Below, piece by piece: positions 10,928-21,018 of a stretch of 62,500 nucleotides of DNA. Source of the DNA: Symbiodinium natans. Its lineage: Eukaryota > Sar > Dinophyceae > Suessiales > Symbiodiniaceae. The stretch covers positions 776,881 through 839,380 of the forward strand of contig CAJNDS010000002.1 of the NCBI GenBank assembly GCA_905221605.1, given 5' to 3'. The notes under the pieces are model-generated. The model saw only the letters and a list, made by a program, of their open reading frames with translations, had not been told where the DNA came from and ran no database searches. Positions within the stretch are counted from its first letter, which is position 1; each line of letters starts with the position of its first letter. The translations under genes and the position numbers were made by a program.

Positions 10928-11706
10928 CTGGGCTTTGGGTATTAGGGTTTAGGGTTTAGGGTTTAGGGTTTAGGGTTTAGGGTTTAGGGTTATAAGGGCT
11001 CAGGGTTGAGGATTATGGTCTTGTTTGTTTCTGTTTTGAGGGTTTGCTACCTAAAGCCTTTTAGCTTTCGAAGTTTGGGGTCTGTAGGCTTATAGGGCCC
11101 TAACTACCCCTAATCCCTAAACCCTAAACCCCGAACCCTGAACCCTAAACCCTAAAGGGCTTAGGGCTTGTCAGGGCCTGGGGCTTGAGCGTTGAGTTTC
11201 AGGTGGGGTTGGGCTTTTGTTGGGCCATCTTGGTGTCTGGAGATTGGGGTTGCGGGCTTTCGGGTTTAGGGCGTGCTGGTTTCTGGCTTTCAGGCTTCAA
11301 GCAGGGCTTAGGTTCATTGGTTCAAGCTCAGGTGCTGTTTTCTCATGGGTTTCTAGGGCCAAAACATCGCACGGAACCCGCACAGGAAGGAAGGTTGTTT
11401 AAAGAGGGCCGCTTTGCTATGAGAACTGTAGCTGAGGAATATCACCGCCATTTACAATACTTCGAAAAAACACAATTCTGGAGTTACAACTCCACTTAGC
11501 CGATCGGGGCTTGTAATGCCTTAAACCCTAAACCCGAGCTTCGGCCCTTGGATAGACATTCGGTCTTTAGACAACGCTTAGGCGTCGTTATCATTGCTAC
11601 GATTGGTACAAGGGCCCCCCCCCCCCCCCCGCCCCGAGTTATAAGGGTTCAGGGTTTAGGGTTTAGGGTTTAGGGCTACAAGGAGGGGGTTTGGGGTTTA
11701 GGGCTA

Positions 11707-11833
11707 CAAGGAGGGGCCCCGCCTAGTTACAAGTAGAGTTAGAAGTGCCCTAAATTGTCTTCTAAGGATCCAAAATTGGGTTGTAAGTCCCTTAACACCA
11801 TAGTTAGTATAGTAAGGGGGCCCCTTCCTTGTA
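11707..11833. mobile_element. Fold-back element family B, copy 1
   Basis: Ends CAAGGAGGGGCCCC / GGGGCCCCTTCCTTG; interior has AGTGCCCTAAATT, AAGGATCC and AGTTAGTATAGTAAGG motifs. Confidence 0.85.
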
Positions 11834-11875
11834 TTTAAACCCTAAAGCGGCTGTTGGGTAGTACTCTGAATAGGG

Positions 11876-11943
11876 TTATTATAAGGATCCTGCTTATGTC
11901 CCTTATAACCAGAGTTAGTATAGTAAGGGGGCCCCTCCTTGTA
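11876..11943. mobile_element. Family B, truncated copy
   Basis: Right half only (ATAAGGATCC ... GGGGGCCCCTCCTTGTA), lying 43 bp from copy 1. Confidence 0.75.
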
Positions 11944-11999
11944 AGCAATCTTCATACAGCATAACACAGGGTTCTAAGGCATGCACCTATTCATGGTCA

Positions 12000-12121
12000 T
12001 GGTTTAGGGTTTAGGGTTTAGGGTTTAGGGTTTAGGGTTTAGGGTTTAGGGTTTAGGGTTTAGGGTTTAGGGTTTAGGGTTTAGGGTTTAGGGTTTAGGG
12101 TTTAGGGTTTAGGGTTTAGGA
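12000..12121 (-). repeat. Interstitial telomeric tract (TTTAGGG on +)
   Basis: About 17 perfect heptamers between family-B fold-back elements at 11876-11943 and 12209-12328. Confidence 0.95.
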
Positions 12122-12208
12122 GGGTGTCGGGTGAAGGGCATGAGGGTATCGGCTCTAATACCCGAATCCGACAGCAAGGCTAGAGTACCAGAGTACTACC
12201 CAAAAGCC

Positions 12209-12328
12209 GGAGGGGCCCCCTTACTATACCAACTATAGTTAAGGGACTTATAACCTAACTTTGGATCCTTTTTGCCCAATTTAGGGCACTTACAACTCCA
12301 CTTATAACCAGGGGGGCCCCTCCTTGTA
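12209..12328. mobile_element. Fold-back element family B, copy 2 (inverted)
   Basis: GGAGGGGCCCCCTTACTATA ... GGGGGGCCCCTCCTTGTA, opposite orientation to copy 1. Confidence 0.85.
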
Positions 12329-12330
12329 GG

Positions 12331-12850
12331 GTTGAGGGTGAAAGGTTACACCAGGTGCTTCAGAATGTGGAATACAGCGAGTTCGATGATAGCCGACTGA
12401 CCGCAGCTTGCTCCAGGGTATAGGGTGCAGGGTTGAGGTACTGTTGTACTACAGCCACAGCTCCCGGCGCCCAATGACACCGGCACGCAGGGACCGTTTT
12501 CATTTTGCCATTTTTCCCCAAGATGTGGGTATTTGTGGCGCGGAGCAGGCAAGGAAATAATGCCCAGCATCCTCCTGCCCCCATCTGCTGGTTGCATGCA
12601 GAAGGAAGCCAGGCACACAGTCATTGTGGGGCTTGGTCCTGTTGAACTGCATGTGTTCAACTGTTCACAATTTGCACTTGGGCAGTCGTGATCTTACGCA
12701 TGCAGGGCTAGAAAACGTCTGCTACTGGCAACTGTATTGTAGAGACTGAGGTCGGGTGCTGACCATGCCCGCTCGTTGGGCACAAGGCTTTGGCAAAGTG
12801 AGCTGAAGAAAGCGCTCCGGACGCCTCAGTCGCCTCAGTCCATGATCCCC
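12331..12850. other. Unique, tract-free sequence
   Basis: Non-repetitive G/C-rich island between family B elements. Minus frames up to 104 codons are open but look random; a diverged exon cannot be excluded. Confidence 0.4.
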
Positions 12851-12991
12851 CCATCCTAAACCCCATACCCTAAACCCCAAACCCTGAACCCTAAACTCTA
12901 AACCCTAAACCCCAAACCCCAAACCCTAAACCCTAAACCCTTAGGCTTAACCGAGCTTCCGATGCGCAGGCAAGGTCGGAACAACCTCAGA

Positions 12992-13175
12992 CAAGGAGGG
13001 CCCCCCCCCCCCTCCCTACACTAACTATAGTTCTAAGGGACTTAGAACCTAATTTAGGATCCTTATAACCCAACTTAGGGCCCTTATAGCTCTTCTTTTA
13101 ACCTAATTTAGGATCCTTAGAAACCCCATTTAGGGCCCTAATGACTCTACTTTATAACTAGGGGGGCCCCTCCTC
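12992..13175. mobile_element. Fold-back element family B, copy 3, with internal duplication
   Basis: Contains the AACCTAATTTAGGATCCTTA segment twice, making it about 60 bp longer than other copies; poly-C run near the left end. Confidence 0.85.
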
Positions 13176-13249
13176 CCAGCTCTCCTCTGCATCTTGTGCA
13201 TGCTCTCCCACCTCCCGAGAGCTTGCCACAACATGTGAATGGAGTTCTT

Positions 13250-13362
13250 CTAGGCTGCCCAGTAACCTAGGCTTAAAAAGGGTGCACATTTTTGCTAAAA
13301 AGGGTTTATAAGGGAACCTAAACCCCCAAAAAGGGAAAATAGGGTACTTCTGGGCAGCCTAG
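13250..13362. mobile_element. Fold-back element family D, copy 1
   Basis: CTAGGCTGCCCAGTAACCTA ... TACTTCTGGGCAGCCTAG. Five bases separate it from a family F element at 13367. Confidence 0.85.
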
Positions 13363-13366
13363 CCTT

Positions 13367-13470
13367 CTACTATTGCTTAAGAACCGACCCAAAAAATGGT
13401 AAAATCATCATCCCTACATTGCCCTCATAAGGAAAAGTACTTTTTTGGGGGGTTCTTAAGCAAATAGTAG
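13367..13470. mobile_element. Fold-back element family F, copy 2
   Basis: CTACTATTGCTTAAGAACC ... GGTTCTTAAGCAAATAGTAG. Confidence 0.9.
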
Positions 13471-14087
13471 TCTTCGAGCCATGACACAATGTCATCTGAC
13501 TACAGCGCGTAGGGTCTGTTGCACCTGCCGTGCAGGGTAGATCTGAATATCAAGGGCGCACCGGCCCACTTCAGCAGCCGGTTGATACTATGCGGCTGTT
13601 GGCAGGCGGCGCTTTGCCCGTAAAAAAAGCATATTTACGCCAGGTAATGGTACAGCACGGGGCCTGTCACAGGCACGACTCACTGAAAAGGCGTCACACA
13701 GCATCTCATTCAGGAATGGAGCAGTAGTCACTCTGAAGGGAACAATGCGCCCCAGGGCTGCTTTCGGATCTGGCTTTTCAATGGTTCCTCAAAAATTGTC
13801 TGCAATAGTCTTATACAGGCTCTTGGACTAAACGCGCGTTGGCACGAATAGCACCAAATACGTGCAGGTACACAGGCCACGTATAGATCCGAAAACTGCC
13901 GGAATCTCGCATGAATTGCTAAATTCCTGTGAGAAGTGGCGCCTCAAATCTGGATCTCCTCCGAAACACACGATAGACGATAGAAGCAACAAATGGTAAA
14001 CCATTTTAAGTCAGAGCCGGGGCTTTTGCACAACACAAGCGCAGCCCCGCCCTCAGAAGCGCTGCAGGCGCTCCTCACCTCCGAGCG

Positions 14088-14468
14088 CTAGATGCAATTC
14101 TCCTTGCTGTCACCGACTTGCTGCTCAGACGGATGGTGCAGGCGCAGCTCAAGACGATCGAGGCCCGTCAAGGGCATCTGCTCATACTCGGGCCAGAGGG
14201 TAATGAGGACGTACTTGCCGGCTGGGTCGATCTTGTACTTGCAACGATCCACTGCCAGGAACCCTGGAAACATACTCGATGAAGCTGTCCATGCATGGCC
14301 TTCGCAGTCAACAGCCTGGATGGTGAAGCTCATGATCATGAAGCGCACTTGCACATCACGGAATGTCGTTCCCAAGCGTGTGAAGTGTTGTGGTGTCAGG
14401 CGAATACGCACACGTCCCGAATCCTTCCGCAACGTGGGCCGGCCTTGCTCGCAGGCCAGGCTGTGCTC
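14088..14468 (-). CDS. Terminal exon with CS (p23/HSP20-like) domain
   Basis: Minus-strand frame starting after GAGCACAG| with 'LACEQGRPTLRKDSG' and ending at a TAG (14088-14090). The core 'GRVRIRLTPQHF', 'VQVRFMIMSFTIQAVDCEG' and 'CKYKIDPAGKYVLITL' shows the alternating beta-strand pattern of a CS domain. It is closest in feel to the CacyBP/SIP type, with VxVxF, a conserved G after the third strand, and K/Y plus I/L before the last strands. CS domains act as Hsp90 co-chaperone or scaffold modules. It is probably the last exon of the split gene whose other exons lie at 14965-16452. The same bases carry an unrelated plus-strand open frame. Family call is from recognition only. Confidence 0.5.
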   Translation of the reverse strand, partial: EHSLACEQGRPTLRKDSGRVRIRLTPQHFTRLGTTFRDVQVRFMIMSFTIQAVDCEGHAWTASSSMFPGFLAVDRCKYKIDPAGKYVLITLWPEYEQMPLTGLDRLELRLHHPSEQQVGDSKENCI

Positions 14469-14574
14469 CTTTTTTTTTGGCCTTGTCCGTGACTGTCATT
14501 CCCATGATCGTCGACCGGATCTTTTCCCGGGTTGTTGCTGTGCTTCTCCTGCAGCTTCTACAACCTAAGCCCTG

Positions 14575-14968
14575 AGCCCTTGTAACCCTGTAAACCCAAA
14601 AACCCTACAGACCCTACAAACCCTATAACCCCTAAACCCTATAAACCCTATACAACCCCTAAACCCTATGAGCCCTGTAAGCCCTGTAAACCATGTAAAC
14701 CCTATAAACCCCTAAAAACCCTACAAACCATTATACCCTCTAAATCCTATAAGACCTGTAAGCCCTAAAAACCTACAAACCCCGTAAGCCGATAAACCCT
14801 ATAAAACCTCTGAAAACCTATAAAACAATGTACAAAAAACCCTCTAAACCCTACAACCCCTATAAACCCTATAAACTAAACCCTAGCCCTAAACCCTAAA
14901 CCCTAAACCCTAAACCCTAAACCCTAAACCCTAAACCCTAAACCCTAAACCCTAAACCCTAAACCCTC
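14575..14968 (+). repeat. Degenerate CCCTATAAA-like region grading into perfect CCCTAAA
   Basis: 14575-14880 is a diverged ladder of CCCTATAAACC, CCCTGTAAACC and CCCTACAAACC units; 14880-14968 is perfect CCCTAAA. Would lie in the intron between 14965-15046 and the CS exon. Confidence 0.85.
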
Positions 14969-15046
14969 ATGGAGCTTCTCCTGCTTGCGGCGTGTGACAA
15001 GACCTGGGCTCATAGGGGAGGCCTTGACTCGCGGCTTCTTCCAAGC
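14965..15046 (-). CDS. Candidate 82-nt exon upstream of the CS exon
   Basis: Minus-strand 27-codon reading beginning 'AWKKPRVKASPMSPGLVTRR' and ending 'QEKLHE'; acceptor CCTAG|, donor GAGG|GTTTAGGG at the edge of the CCCTAAA tract 14880-14967. A second frame of the same island ('LEEAASQGLPYEPR', donor CCCAG|GTCTTG) also matches the phase left by the exon at 15955-16050, so the frame is unresolved. Basic, low-complexity linker-like composition. Confidence 0.4.
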
Positions 15047-15314
15047 CTAGGCCGGTTTAGGGTTTAGGGTTTAGGGTTTAGGGTTTAGGGGTTTAGGGTT
15101 TAGGGTTTTGTGGTTTAGGGTTTAGGGTTTAGGGTTTTGGGGTTGGGGGTTTAGGGTTCGGGGTTTAGGGTTACCCTGTGAAAAATGTTCCCAAATGGGA
15201 TCTTCTCAAACCCAAACACATCCCAAGGGCCTAGGAACCCTTTTGCCTCCGAGACCTGGCAAGTCTGCTGAGGTCTTGATTGACGAACTGCCAGAGCCGA
15301 GTTGACCATCACCA

Positions 15315-15435
15315 CCTAGACCCAGGAGTAACCTAGGAATAAAAGGCTGCCCTTTTTTTGTTTTTGTTTGTTTTGAGGCGATGAAAAGGAAACCCCAACC
15401 CTAAAAAAAGGAAATAAGGGCCTACTCCGGGCCCT
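15315..15435. mobile_element. Fold-back element family D, copy 2
   Basis: CTAGACCCAGGAGTAACCTA ... GGCCTACTCCGGGCCCTAG. Confidence 0.8.
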
Positions 15436-15513
15436 AGCCACTTGCAGGATCGAGGTCAGTGCTCCCTGGCAGCTTCAAGAACTCCACGCGCTGCTCCATC
15501 ACCGCCTTGGAGG

Positions 15514-15668
15514 AATTGCTTAACAACCCGCCCCCCCCCCCTCCAAAAAAAAGATCATGTTCTTCCTTACAAGGGTAATTCAGGGGGTAATACAGGGAAT
15601 ATTCTTTTATTTACTTTGTTTACTCTTTTTTTTTGCCCGGGGGGGGGGGGGGCGCTTAAGCAAATGGC
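15514..15668. mobile_element. Fold-back element family F, copy 3
   Basis: AATTGCTTAACAACCCG, poly-C, AT-rich loop, poly-G, GCGCTTAAGCAAATGGCAG. Confidence 0.75.
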
Positions 15669-15770
15669 AGAATATGGGAAGCTTCACCACATATTGACTT
15701 AGACTAAAGCCGCCCCCTAAAGTCCCTAAACAGGGAAACAACTCCTTGGCGAGGGCGGCCACAGTCCTTA

Positions 15771-15880
15771 ATAGAGAAGATAATCGGGGGTACTATAATC
15801 CCAATGAAGAGTTTAGGGTTTAGGGTTGAGTGTCTAGGGTTTAGGGTTTACTGTTAGTATAAGAATAGAGCATCCCAAGG
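15771..15880. mobile_element. Family C copy interrupted by a telomeric tract
   Basis: ACAGTCCTTAAT...AATCCCAATGAAG, then a heptamer stretch (15811-15850), then CTGTTAGTATAAG...CATCCCAAG. The element sequence resumes after the tract. Confidence 0.7.
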
Positions 15881-15954
15881 TATACCAATTGTTGGCGGGT
15901 GGCCACTAAACCCTAAACCCTAAACCCTAAACCCTAAACCCCGGAACCCTAAAC

Positions 15955-16050
15955 CCTGGGAGGGCTCCTCACGTCTTTTGCTCTGCTTCGTGTCGCGCGC
16001 CTCGTCGAAGCCATGGTGTTGAGTGGAACTCGAAGCCTTGCCTTTGGTGA
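15955..16050 (-). CDS. 96-nt exon, basic low-complexity peptide
   Basis: Minus-strand reading 'TKGKASSSTQHHGFDEARD' then 'TKQSKRREEPSQ'. The acceptor is GTCTTAG| and the donor CCAGG|GTTTAGGG is the first heptamer of the tract at 15906-15954. It enters with two bases and leaves with one. The entering phase completes a codon with the single base left by the exon at 16238-16294. Product unknown; looks like a disordered charged linker. Confidence 0.55.
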
Positions 16051-16237
16051 CTAAGACTCCCTACAGTGCCCTTAGAAGGAAGAATGCTTTATTCTTCTTC
16101 TTCATGCCCTAGACCCTAAACCCCAAAACCCAAAACTCAAAACCCTAAACCCTAAACCCTAAACCCTAATTTTCAAGGCTCTTTATGCTTCATCTTCATT
16201 CTTTCAGGGCTCTCAAGCAAAATGTAAACTAAGTGAC

Positions 16238-16294
16238 GCGCCGTCCCTGAGCTGGAGGAGTCGCACAGGAAGTCATAAGCCTTGGCCTTGGACT
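16238..16294 (-). CDS. 57-nt exon of the same split gene
   Basis: Minus-strand reading 'SKAKAYDFLCDSSSSGTA' with strong G/C third positions. Acceptor GTGGCAAG|, donor GCGC|GTCACTTAG. Phase in is 2 bases and phase out is 1 base, both compatible with neighbours (16350-16452 upstream, 15955-16050 downstream). The downstream intron holds a TTTAGGG tract at 16107-16167. Confidence 0.55.
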
Positions 16295-16349
16295 CTTGCC
16301 ACAGTTTAGGGTTTAGGGTTTAGGGTTTCGGGTTTCGGCTGAACATTGC

Positions 16350-16452
16350 CTGCATCTTTGAAGCATCCGGACACGGGCATGATCTCAGTGTGCTGTCGAT
16401 CTTGGCCATAGCTCCGATTTGCTCTGACGATCAACCTCGCAAATGAGCCAGC
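16350..16452 (-). CDS. 103-nt exon of the same split gene
   Basis: Minus-strand 34-codon reading beginning 'AGSFARLIVRANRSYGQD' and ending 'EIMPVSGCFKDA'. The acceptor is GTGCTAG| and the donor is GCAG|GCAATG, a GC-type 5' splice site of the kind dinoflagellates tolerate. Its last base joins the AG of the next exon as a GAG codon. The intron that follows is only 55 nt and is largely CCCTAAA repeats. Not recognised. Confidence 0.55.
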
Positions 16453-16723
16453 CTAGCACTGGCTGTGAGTCCTGGAGCCACAAGGCCGGTTTAGGGTTTA
16501 GAGCTCAAAGCTTAGCAAGGGCTTCGGGTTTTGGGCTTAACCCTGCTTCGGAGGAGACCCTAGAAAAACAGTATATACTTTTTAGGTAAAGTAGCCAGAA
16601 TAGGAACCCAAAACCAAGAACAAGTATTAAAGCACAGTACTCCAAAGCCCAGTTAAGGTACATGAATTACCCTGAACCCAACCCCCTACATCCTGAGCAG
16701 CTCTGGGGTCGAGGGCTCAGAAT

Positions 16724-16874
16724 TACTTGGAGGTTCACGGTACTTATTGACCAGTTGTAATCGCACTTATAATCGCACTTATTGGCTATTGGCCCCTTTA
16801 AGTGCCCTAATATAGTGATGAGTACAGTTATAAGTACAGTGATTATGGGCTAATAAGTGCCATGAGCCTCCAAG
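16724..16874. mobile_element. Fold-back element family A, copy 1
   Basis: Terminal inverted repeats TACTTGGAGGTTCACGGTAC / reverse at 16855-16874, with GTACTTATAA-type internal motifs. Non-coding, MITE-like, about 150 bp. Confidence 0.85.
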
Positions 16875-16909
16875 GACAGAACTCAGTTTTTGGGGGTCAA
16901 CATGTACGC

Positions 16910-16985
16910 AGGGTGTATAGGAGGTTCTTCTTGCTGTGAAGGTCATCTTTGCTGTTATTAAGACTGCTGTTGCGACTGCCGCGAA
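16910..16985 (-). CDS. Possible further upstream exon
   Basis: Minus-strand reading 'RNSSLNNSKDDLHSKKNL' then 'LYTL' after a GCGGCAG acceptor, donor CCTGC|GTACAT. Hydrophilic Ser/Asn/Lys-rich peptide. A second frame is open over the same bases. Its phase does not directly fit the exon at 16350-16452, so at least one exon would be missing between them. Confidence 0.3.
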
Positions 16986-17259
16986 CCCTAAGCCCTAAAC
17001 TCTAAAACCCCAATGAGTACTTTGAGGTTCGATACAGGGACAAAGGGCCCGGGGGTGTGGGCAAAGCCCTTAAACCCTAAACCCTACACCCAAAGAATCC
17101 CTAAACACAAAGACGAAAACTTCTAAACCCCAAGCCCACATGTATATAAGTCCTCAACCTATGAACCCTGAACCCCAAAGCCCAAACATCAAACCCTAGG
17201 CACTATTCTTGCTGAACCTCGTCTACATATGCACATATCCTTAAACTGTAGCCCTGCTC

Positions 17260-17456
17260 CTGGGCATTGTGCAATTTTTCGAGGGCACTGACTTTTGGTC
17301 AACTTCTCGTTGGCATTGTGCCAAGCTTCATGGGCATTGTGCAAAAAATCGTGCGCGTTGTGCGCAAGGTTTCGGGGCATTGCGCAAAATTTCGTGGGCA
17401 TTGTGCAACAAATTCGCTTGCATTGTGCAAAACAAAGCGTGGGCATTGTGCAAAAC
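17260..17456. repeat. Minisatellite, GGGCATTGTGCAA unit
   Basis: About eight diverged units of 24-29 bp with core TTCGTGGGCATTGTGCAAAA; loose copies continue at 17505-17655. Confidence 0.85.
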
Positions 17457-18467
17457 CCTAAACCCTAAACCCTAAACCCTAAGCCCTAAACCCGATTGGT
17501 TTTGGTCAAAATGTTGTGGGCATCGTGGGCAGCACAAAATTGTTCGCGTGCCTGCTGCAGCATTAGGGTTTGGGGTTTAGGGTTTAGGGTTTAAGGTTTA
17601 GGGTTTAGGGTTTGGTGCGCAAAGTTGTTCGTGGGCATTGTACAAAATTTGGGGCTGCTGGGTCTTGGAATTTAGGGATGAGTGGCTACTAGGCCTGAAG
17701 CTTTAGGGTTTTAAACCCTAAACCTAAACCCTAAACCCTAAACCCTAAACCCTAAACCCTAAACCCTAAACCCTAAACCCTGAACCGATGGGCTCTCGGG
17801 CTTTGGGGCTACTTGGGCTGCAAGCAGAGCGACATGTCTGACATGCCGTGGGACCCAGAGGGCGCGCATGCTTTGACTTGAGATGGTAAACCCGAAACCC
17901 CTGGAACCCTAAACTTCAACCCCATAACCCTAAACCCATCAGAAAAAACCCGAAACCCCTGAAACCCTAAACTTAAACCCCCATAACCCTAAACCCATCA
18001 ACCCTCAAGCGCCCTGCTTGCCTTTGTCGAAAACCAGAAGGGTGCCGGTTTCGTTCTCAATGGCGGAAAGATGCTGGGCTGATAGCCACAGAGCTTGCTC
18101 CTGGTTCGGAGTTTTGCAGCTTAGGGGGTCTTAAGCCTAGTTGCTGCGTACCCCCCAAGAAGGGTTTTATGGTAGGATTGTAGAAAACTCAAGAAAGGTT
18201 TACAGTTATCTACTCAGCTGCGAAGCAAGGGGCTTTGTGGGGGGTTGCGGGTCGCATGGGTCTTTATGGGTTTGCGGTGTATGAGGGTCTTTGGGGATTT
18301 AGAGCGTGTACCTCGGGATCAAAAAAAAAAAGGAGCCTCCGGCAACAAGACCAGGAGCACGTCGTCACGCATGTCGGCGTCCATCACGCTCAGATAGCCG
18401 CCTGGTATCGGGTGTCGGGCTTGTGGTTGCCGCGGGCGCGGGGGCTCTAGGGTTACTAGCTACTTCT

Positions 18468-18611
18468 TACTTGGGGGTTCATGGTACTTATTAACTAGAT
18501 GTAAGTGTACTTATCACACACTTATAAGCCCCCGAAGTGCCCTGAGATGGTTCTAAGGACAGGAATAGGTACAGCTATAATTGGCTCGAAAGTACCATGA
18601 ACCTCCAAGTA
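18468..18611. mobile_element. Fold-back element family A, copy 2
   Basis: Same ends (TACTTGGGGGTTCATGGTAC ... ACCATGAACCTCCAAGTA). The interior has diverged. Confidence 0.85.
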
Positions 18612-18822
18612 GCGAAATAGCGAAGTCATTGCCCTGCCTAATCCCGTAAGGGTTGAGGGATACAAGGCACTTAACCCCCCGCTACGAAACGGATTCGGGC
18701 TTGCAGAGTTGAGAGTGCCTGCGTTCGGGGTTGAGGGTTCATGTAAGCCTTATACACACTAAACTCTAATCCCTACACCCTAAACCCTGACAAGTTAAAA
18801 GCGAAAAGCTGGCTGCATAAGT

Positions 18823-18922
18823 TGGGATGTTCCCCCTGATACTAACAGTCCTTAATGTGGATTGAAATAAGGGGTACCATAATCGCTATGAAGGCCTGTT
18901 CATATAAGGGGGAACATCCTAA
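18823..18922. mobile_element. Fold-back element family C, copy 4
   Basis: TGGGATGTTCCCCCTGATAC ... TATAAGGGGGAACATCCTAA; nearly perfect arms. Confidence 0.85.
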
Positions 18923-19417
18923 TACATAAACCCTAAACCCAAAACCCTAAACCCGGTACGGGAAAACAATAAGAAGATCCCAATACATAAGCCCTGAACC
19001 GTAACCTAAAGCTGTTCGGACTCATCACCTCCATCCTACATCACGGTTTGGGTGGGGGGGGGGGGGGGGTTATGGTGACAAAGCTCGCAAACCCTGGCGT
19101 ATCGGGTTTAGGGTTCAGGGTTTGGGGCTTGGGGTTTAGGGTACCATGAGCCCTAAATTAATCGACCCTCGGGGGAGTATCAAGACTTGTGGTTCACTTG
19201 GAGGGGATCGACTACACTTGTGCCACTACAAGAACATATCTATAGACTCTATATGTAAGGATATACGTGCTAACCCCTAAACCCTAAACCCTAAACCCTG
19301 AACCATAAACCCTAAACCCTAAGCCCTAAACCCTAAACCCTGAACCATAAGCCCTAAACCCTAAACCCTAACCCCCTGAGGATGGGCACCTCCGCGAAGG
19401 CCGCTGGGCCGGCTCAC

Positions 19418-19456
19418 CGCCGTCTGCCGCGACTTTTGGGCCCAGAGCAGGTACTC
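19418..19456 (-). CDS. Candidate 39-nt micro-exon
   Basis: Minus-strand 'EYLLWAQKSRQTA' with 12 of 13 codons ending in G or C; acceptor CTTCAG|, donor GCG|GTGAGC (near-consensus). Phase 0/0. It lies between CCCTAAA (19275-19377) and TTTAGGG (19467-19590) tracts. A plus-strand frame of similar quality exists, so the strand is not certain. Confidence 0.4.
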
Positions 19457-19594
19457 CTGAAGGTCGGGGTTTAGGGTTTAGGGTTTAGGGTTTGGGGTTT
19501 AGGGTTTGGGGTTTAGGGTTTGGGGTTTAGGGTTTGGTGTTTAGGTTCAGGGGTTCGGGTTTCGGGTCTGGGGTTTAGGGTTTAGGGCTTGGCA

Positions 19595-19629
19595 CTAGAC
19601 CCAGGAGTAATGTTTACTCTGGGTCCTAG
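19595..19629. mobile_element. Minimal family D palindrome
   Basis: 35-bp near-perfect hairpin CTAGACCCAGGAGTAA-TGT-TTACTCTGGGTCCTAG: the two ends of family D without the interior. Confidence 0.75.
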
Positions 19630-20288
19630 TTTGAGAAAGGGTTTCGGGGGTTTAGGGTTTAGGGTTTATAAGGGTTTAGGCGATTTAAGGCGTACTTAGA
19701 GGCTTGAGGAAGCTTCAAGGCCGAAGGGTGCTAGGGTCCAGAGCGGCTGCGGCTCCACAACGTTCGAACACCTAGGCCTTGCGCAGGTGATATGAGGTTG
19801 TCGGGTTTATAGGCTTTATAGGGTTTATAGGTGTTATAGGGTTTACGGTGCAGGATTTATAAGCTAGGGCTAATGCCCCAAAGTGCTCCACACTCCAACC
19901 CTGAAAGCTGCCAGGCCCCAAAGAATTCTTGCCAACATGAAGACTACGAGCATCTAAACACCGCGAGACTTGTGAGGCTGTCACGGCTTAGGCTTAGGGT
20001 TTAGGGTTTAGGGTTTGGGGTTTGGGGTTTAGGGTTTGGGGTTTCGGGTTTGGGGTTTAGGGTGGCTCGCGGAGGTGAAGCCCCAGCTGGTATGGAGCCT
20101 TTGGGACCCTGTGCTGTCGGGTTTAGGGTTTAGGGTTTCGGGTTTATCCGGCGGATCAGAACACGGAAGCTGCCAAGGTGAAGTTCAGCTTAAGCGTCGA
20201 AGTCTTGGGGGTTTAGGGTACAGGGGGGCGGTTTTGTGAAGCCCTGAGCCCTAAGACCTAAGCCCTAAGCCCTAAACCCTAAACCAAG

Positions 20289-20381
20289 TCGACTACCAAC
20301 CTGAAGGGTTCGAAGCCACATTGCAGCGTGTGCGACCCTTCTGATTCCCTGACGCCCTCCCTACGATGTGCAGCCTTTCGG
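20289..20381. CDS. Exon-like island touching telomeric tracts on both sides
   Basis: Both strands read open and protein-like. Plus: 'STTNLKGSKPHCSVCDPSDS' between ...CCCTAAACCAAG| and CGG|GTTAGGGTTTAGGG. Minus: 'AAHRREGVRESEGSHTLQCG' then 'FEPFRLVVDL', donor TTG|GTTTAGGG. Whichever strand is used, the heptamer arrays themselves provide the donor. Splice evidence from RNA is needed to assign the strand. Confidence 0.4.
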
Positions 20382-20383
20382 GT

Positions 20384-20640
20384 TAGGGTTTAGGGTTTAG
20401 GGTTTAGGGTTTAGGGTTTAGGGTTTAGGGTTTAGGGTTTAGGGTTTAGGGTTTAGGGTTTAGTGTTTAGGTTTTAGGGTTTAGGGTTTAGGGTTTAGGG
20501 TTTAGGGTTTAGGGTTTAGGGTTTAGGGTTTAGGGTTTAGGGTTTAGGGTTTAGGGTTAGGGTTTAGGGCTTCGGGTTTAGGGTTTAGGGTTTAGGGTTT
20601 AGGGTTTCGGGTTTAGGTTTCAGGATTTTGAGGCTTTAGG
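20384..20640 (-). repeat. Long interstitial telomeric tract (TTTAGGG on +)
   Basis: About 36 heptamers with few variants; one of the two longest tracts in the window. Confidence 0.95.
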
Positions 20641-20875
20641 CATTTGTCTGGTGCCAAGACGTCCTCCCCCGCCCCCCCCCCCCCACCCCCGTTCCTGCCC
20701 TCGCTCGCGCTCGAGCTGCGAGCCGGCGAGAAGTAGCTTGGCCCCTGCCGGGCGAGAGAGAAGGGTGTAACCCCAAACCCCAAACCCTAAACCCCAAAAC
20801 CTGTACCCTAAACCCTAAGCCTTTACCCTAAACCCCTATTGTGCTACTCACCCAAGTTGGGGCTCAACATCTACC

Positions 20876-21018
20876 TACTTGGAGGTTCATGGTACTTCTT
20901 AACCCATTATCACTGTACCTACAACTGTACTTGTAACCATGTTAGGGCACTTAAGGGGCTTATAAGTGGGTTACAAGTACAGTTATATTTCGTCAAACGT
21001 ACCCTGAACCTTCAAGTA
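20876..21018. mobile_element. Fold-back element family A, copy 3
   Basis: Same ends with a mutated right arm (CCCTGAACCTTCAAGTA). Contains GGGCACTTAAGGGGCTTATA in the loop, the opposite orientation to copy 4. Confidence 0.85.

Noticed and set aside
12946-13000. Apparent duplicate of the 9.65-9.73 kb island (both contain AAGGTCGGAAC)
   Set aside because: Match is only about 27 bp and overlaps the end of a family B element; too short to call a duplicated exon.
17775-17880. Exon in either strand of this island
   Set aside because: Both strands give convincing peptides, but the plus frame hits a TGA before any donor and the minus sites are poor.
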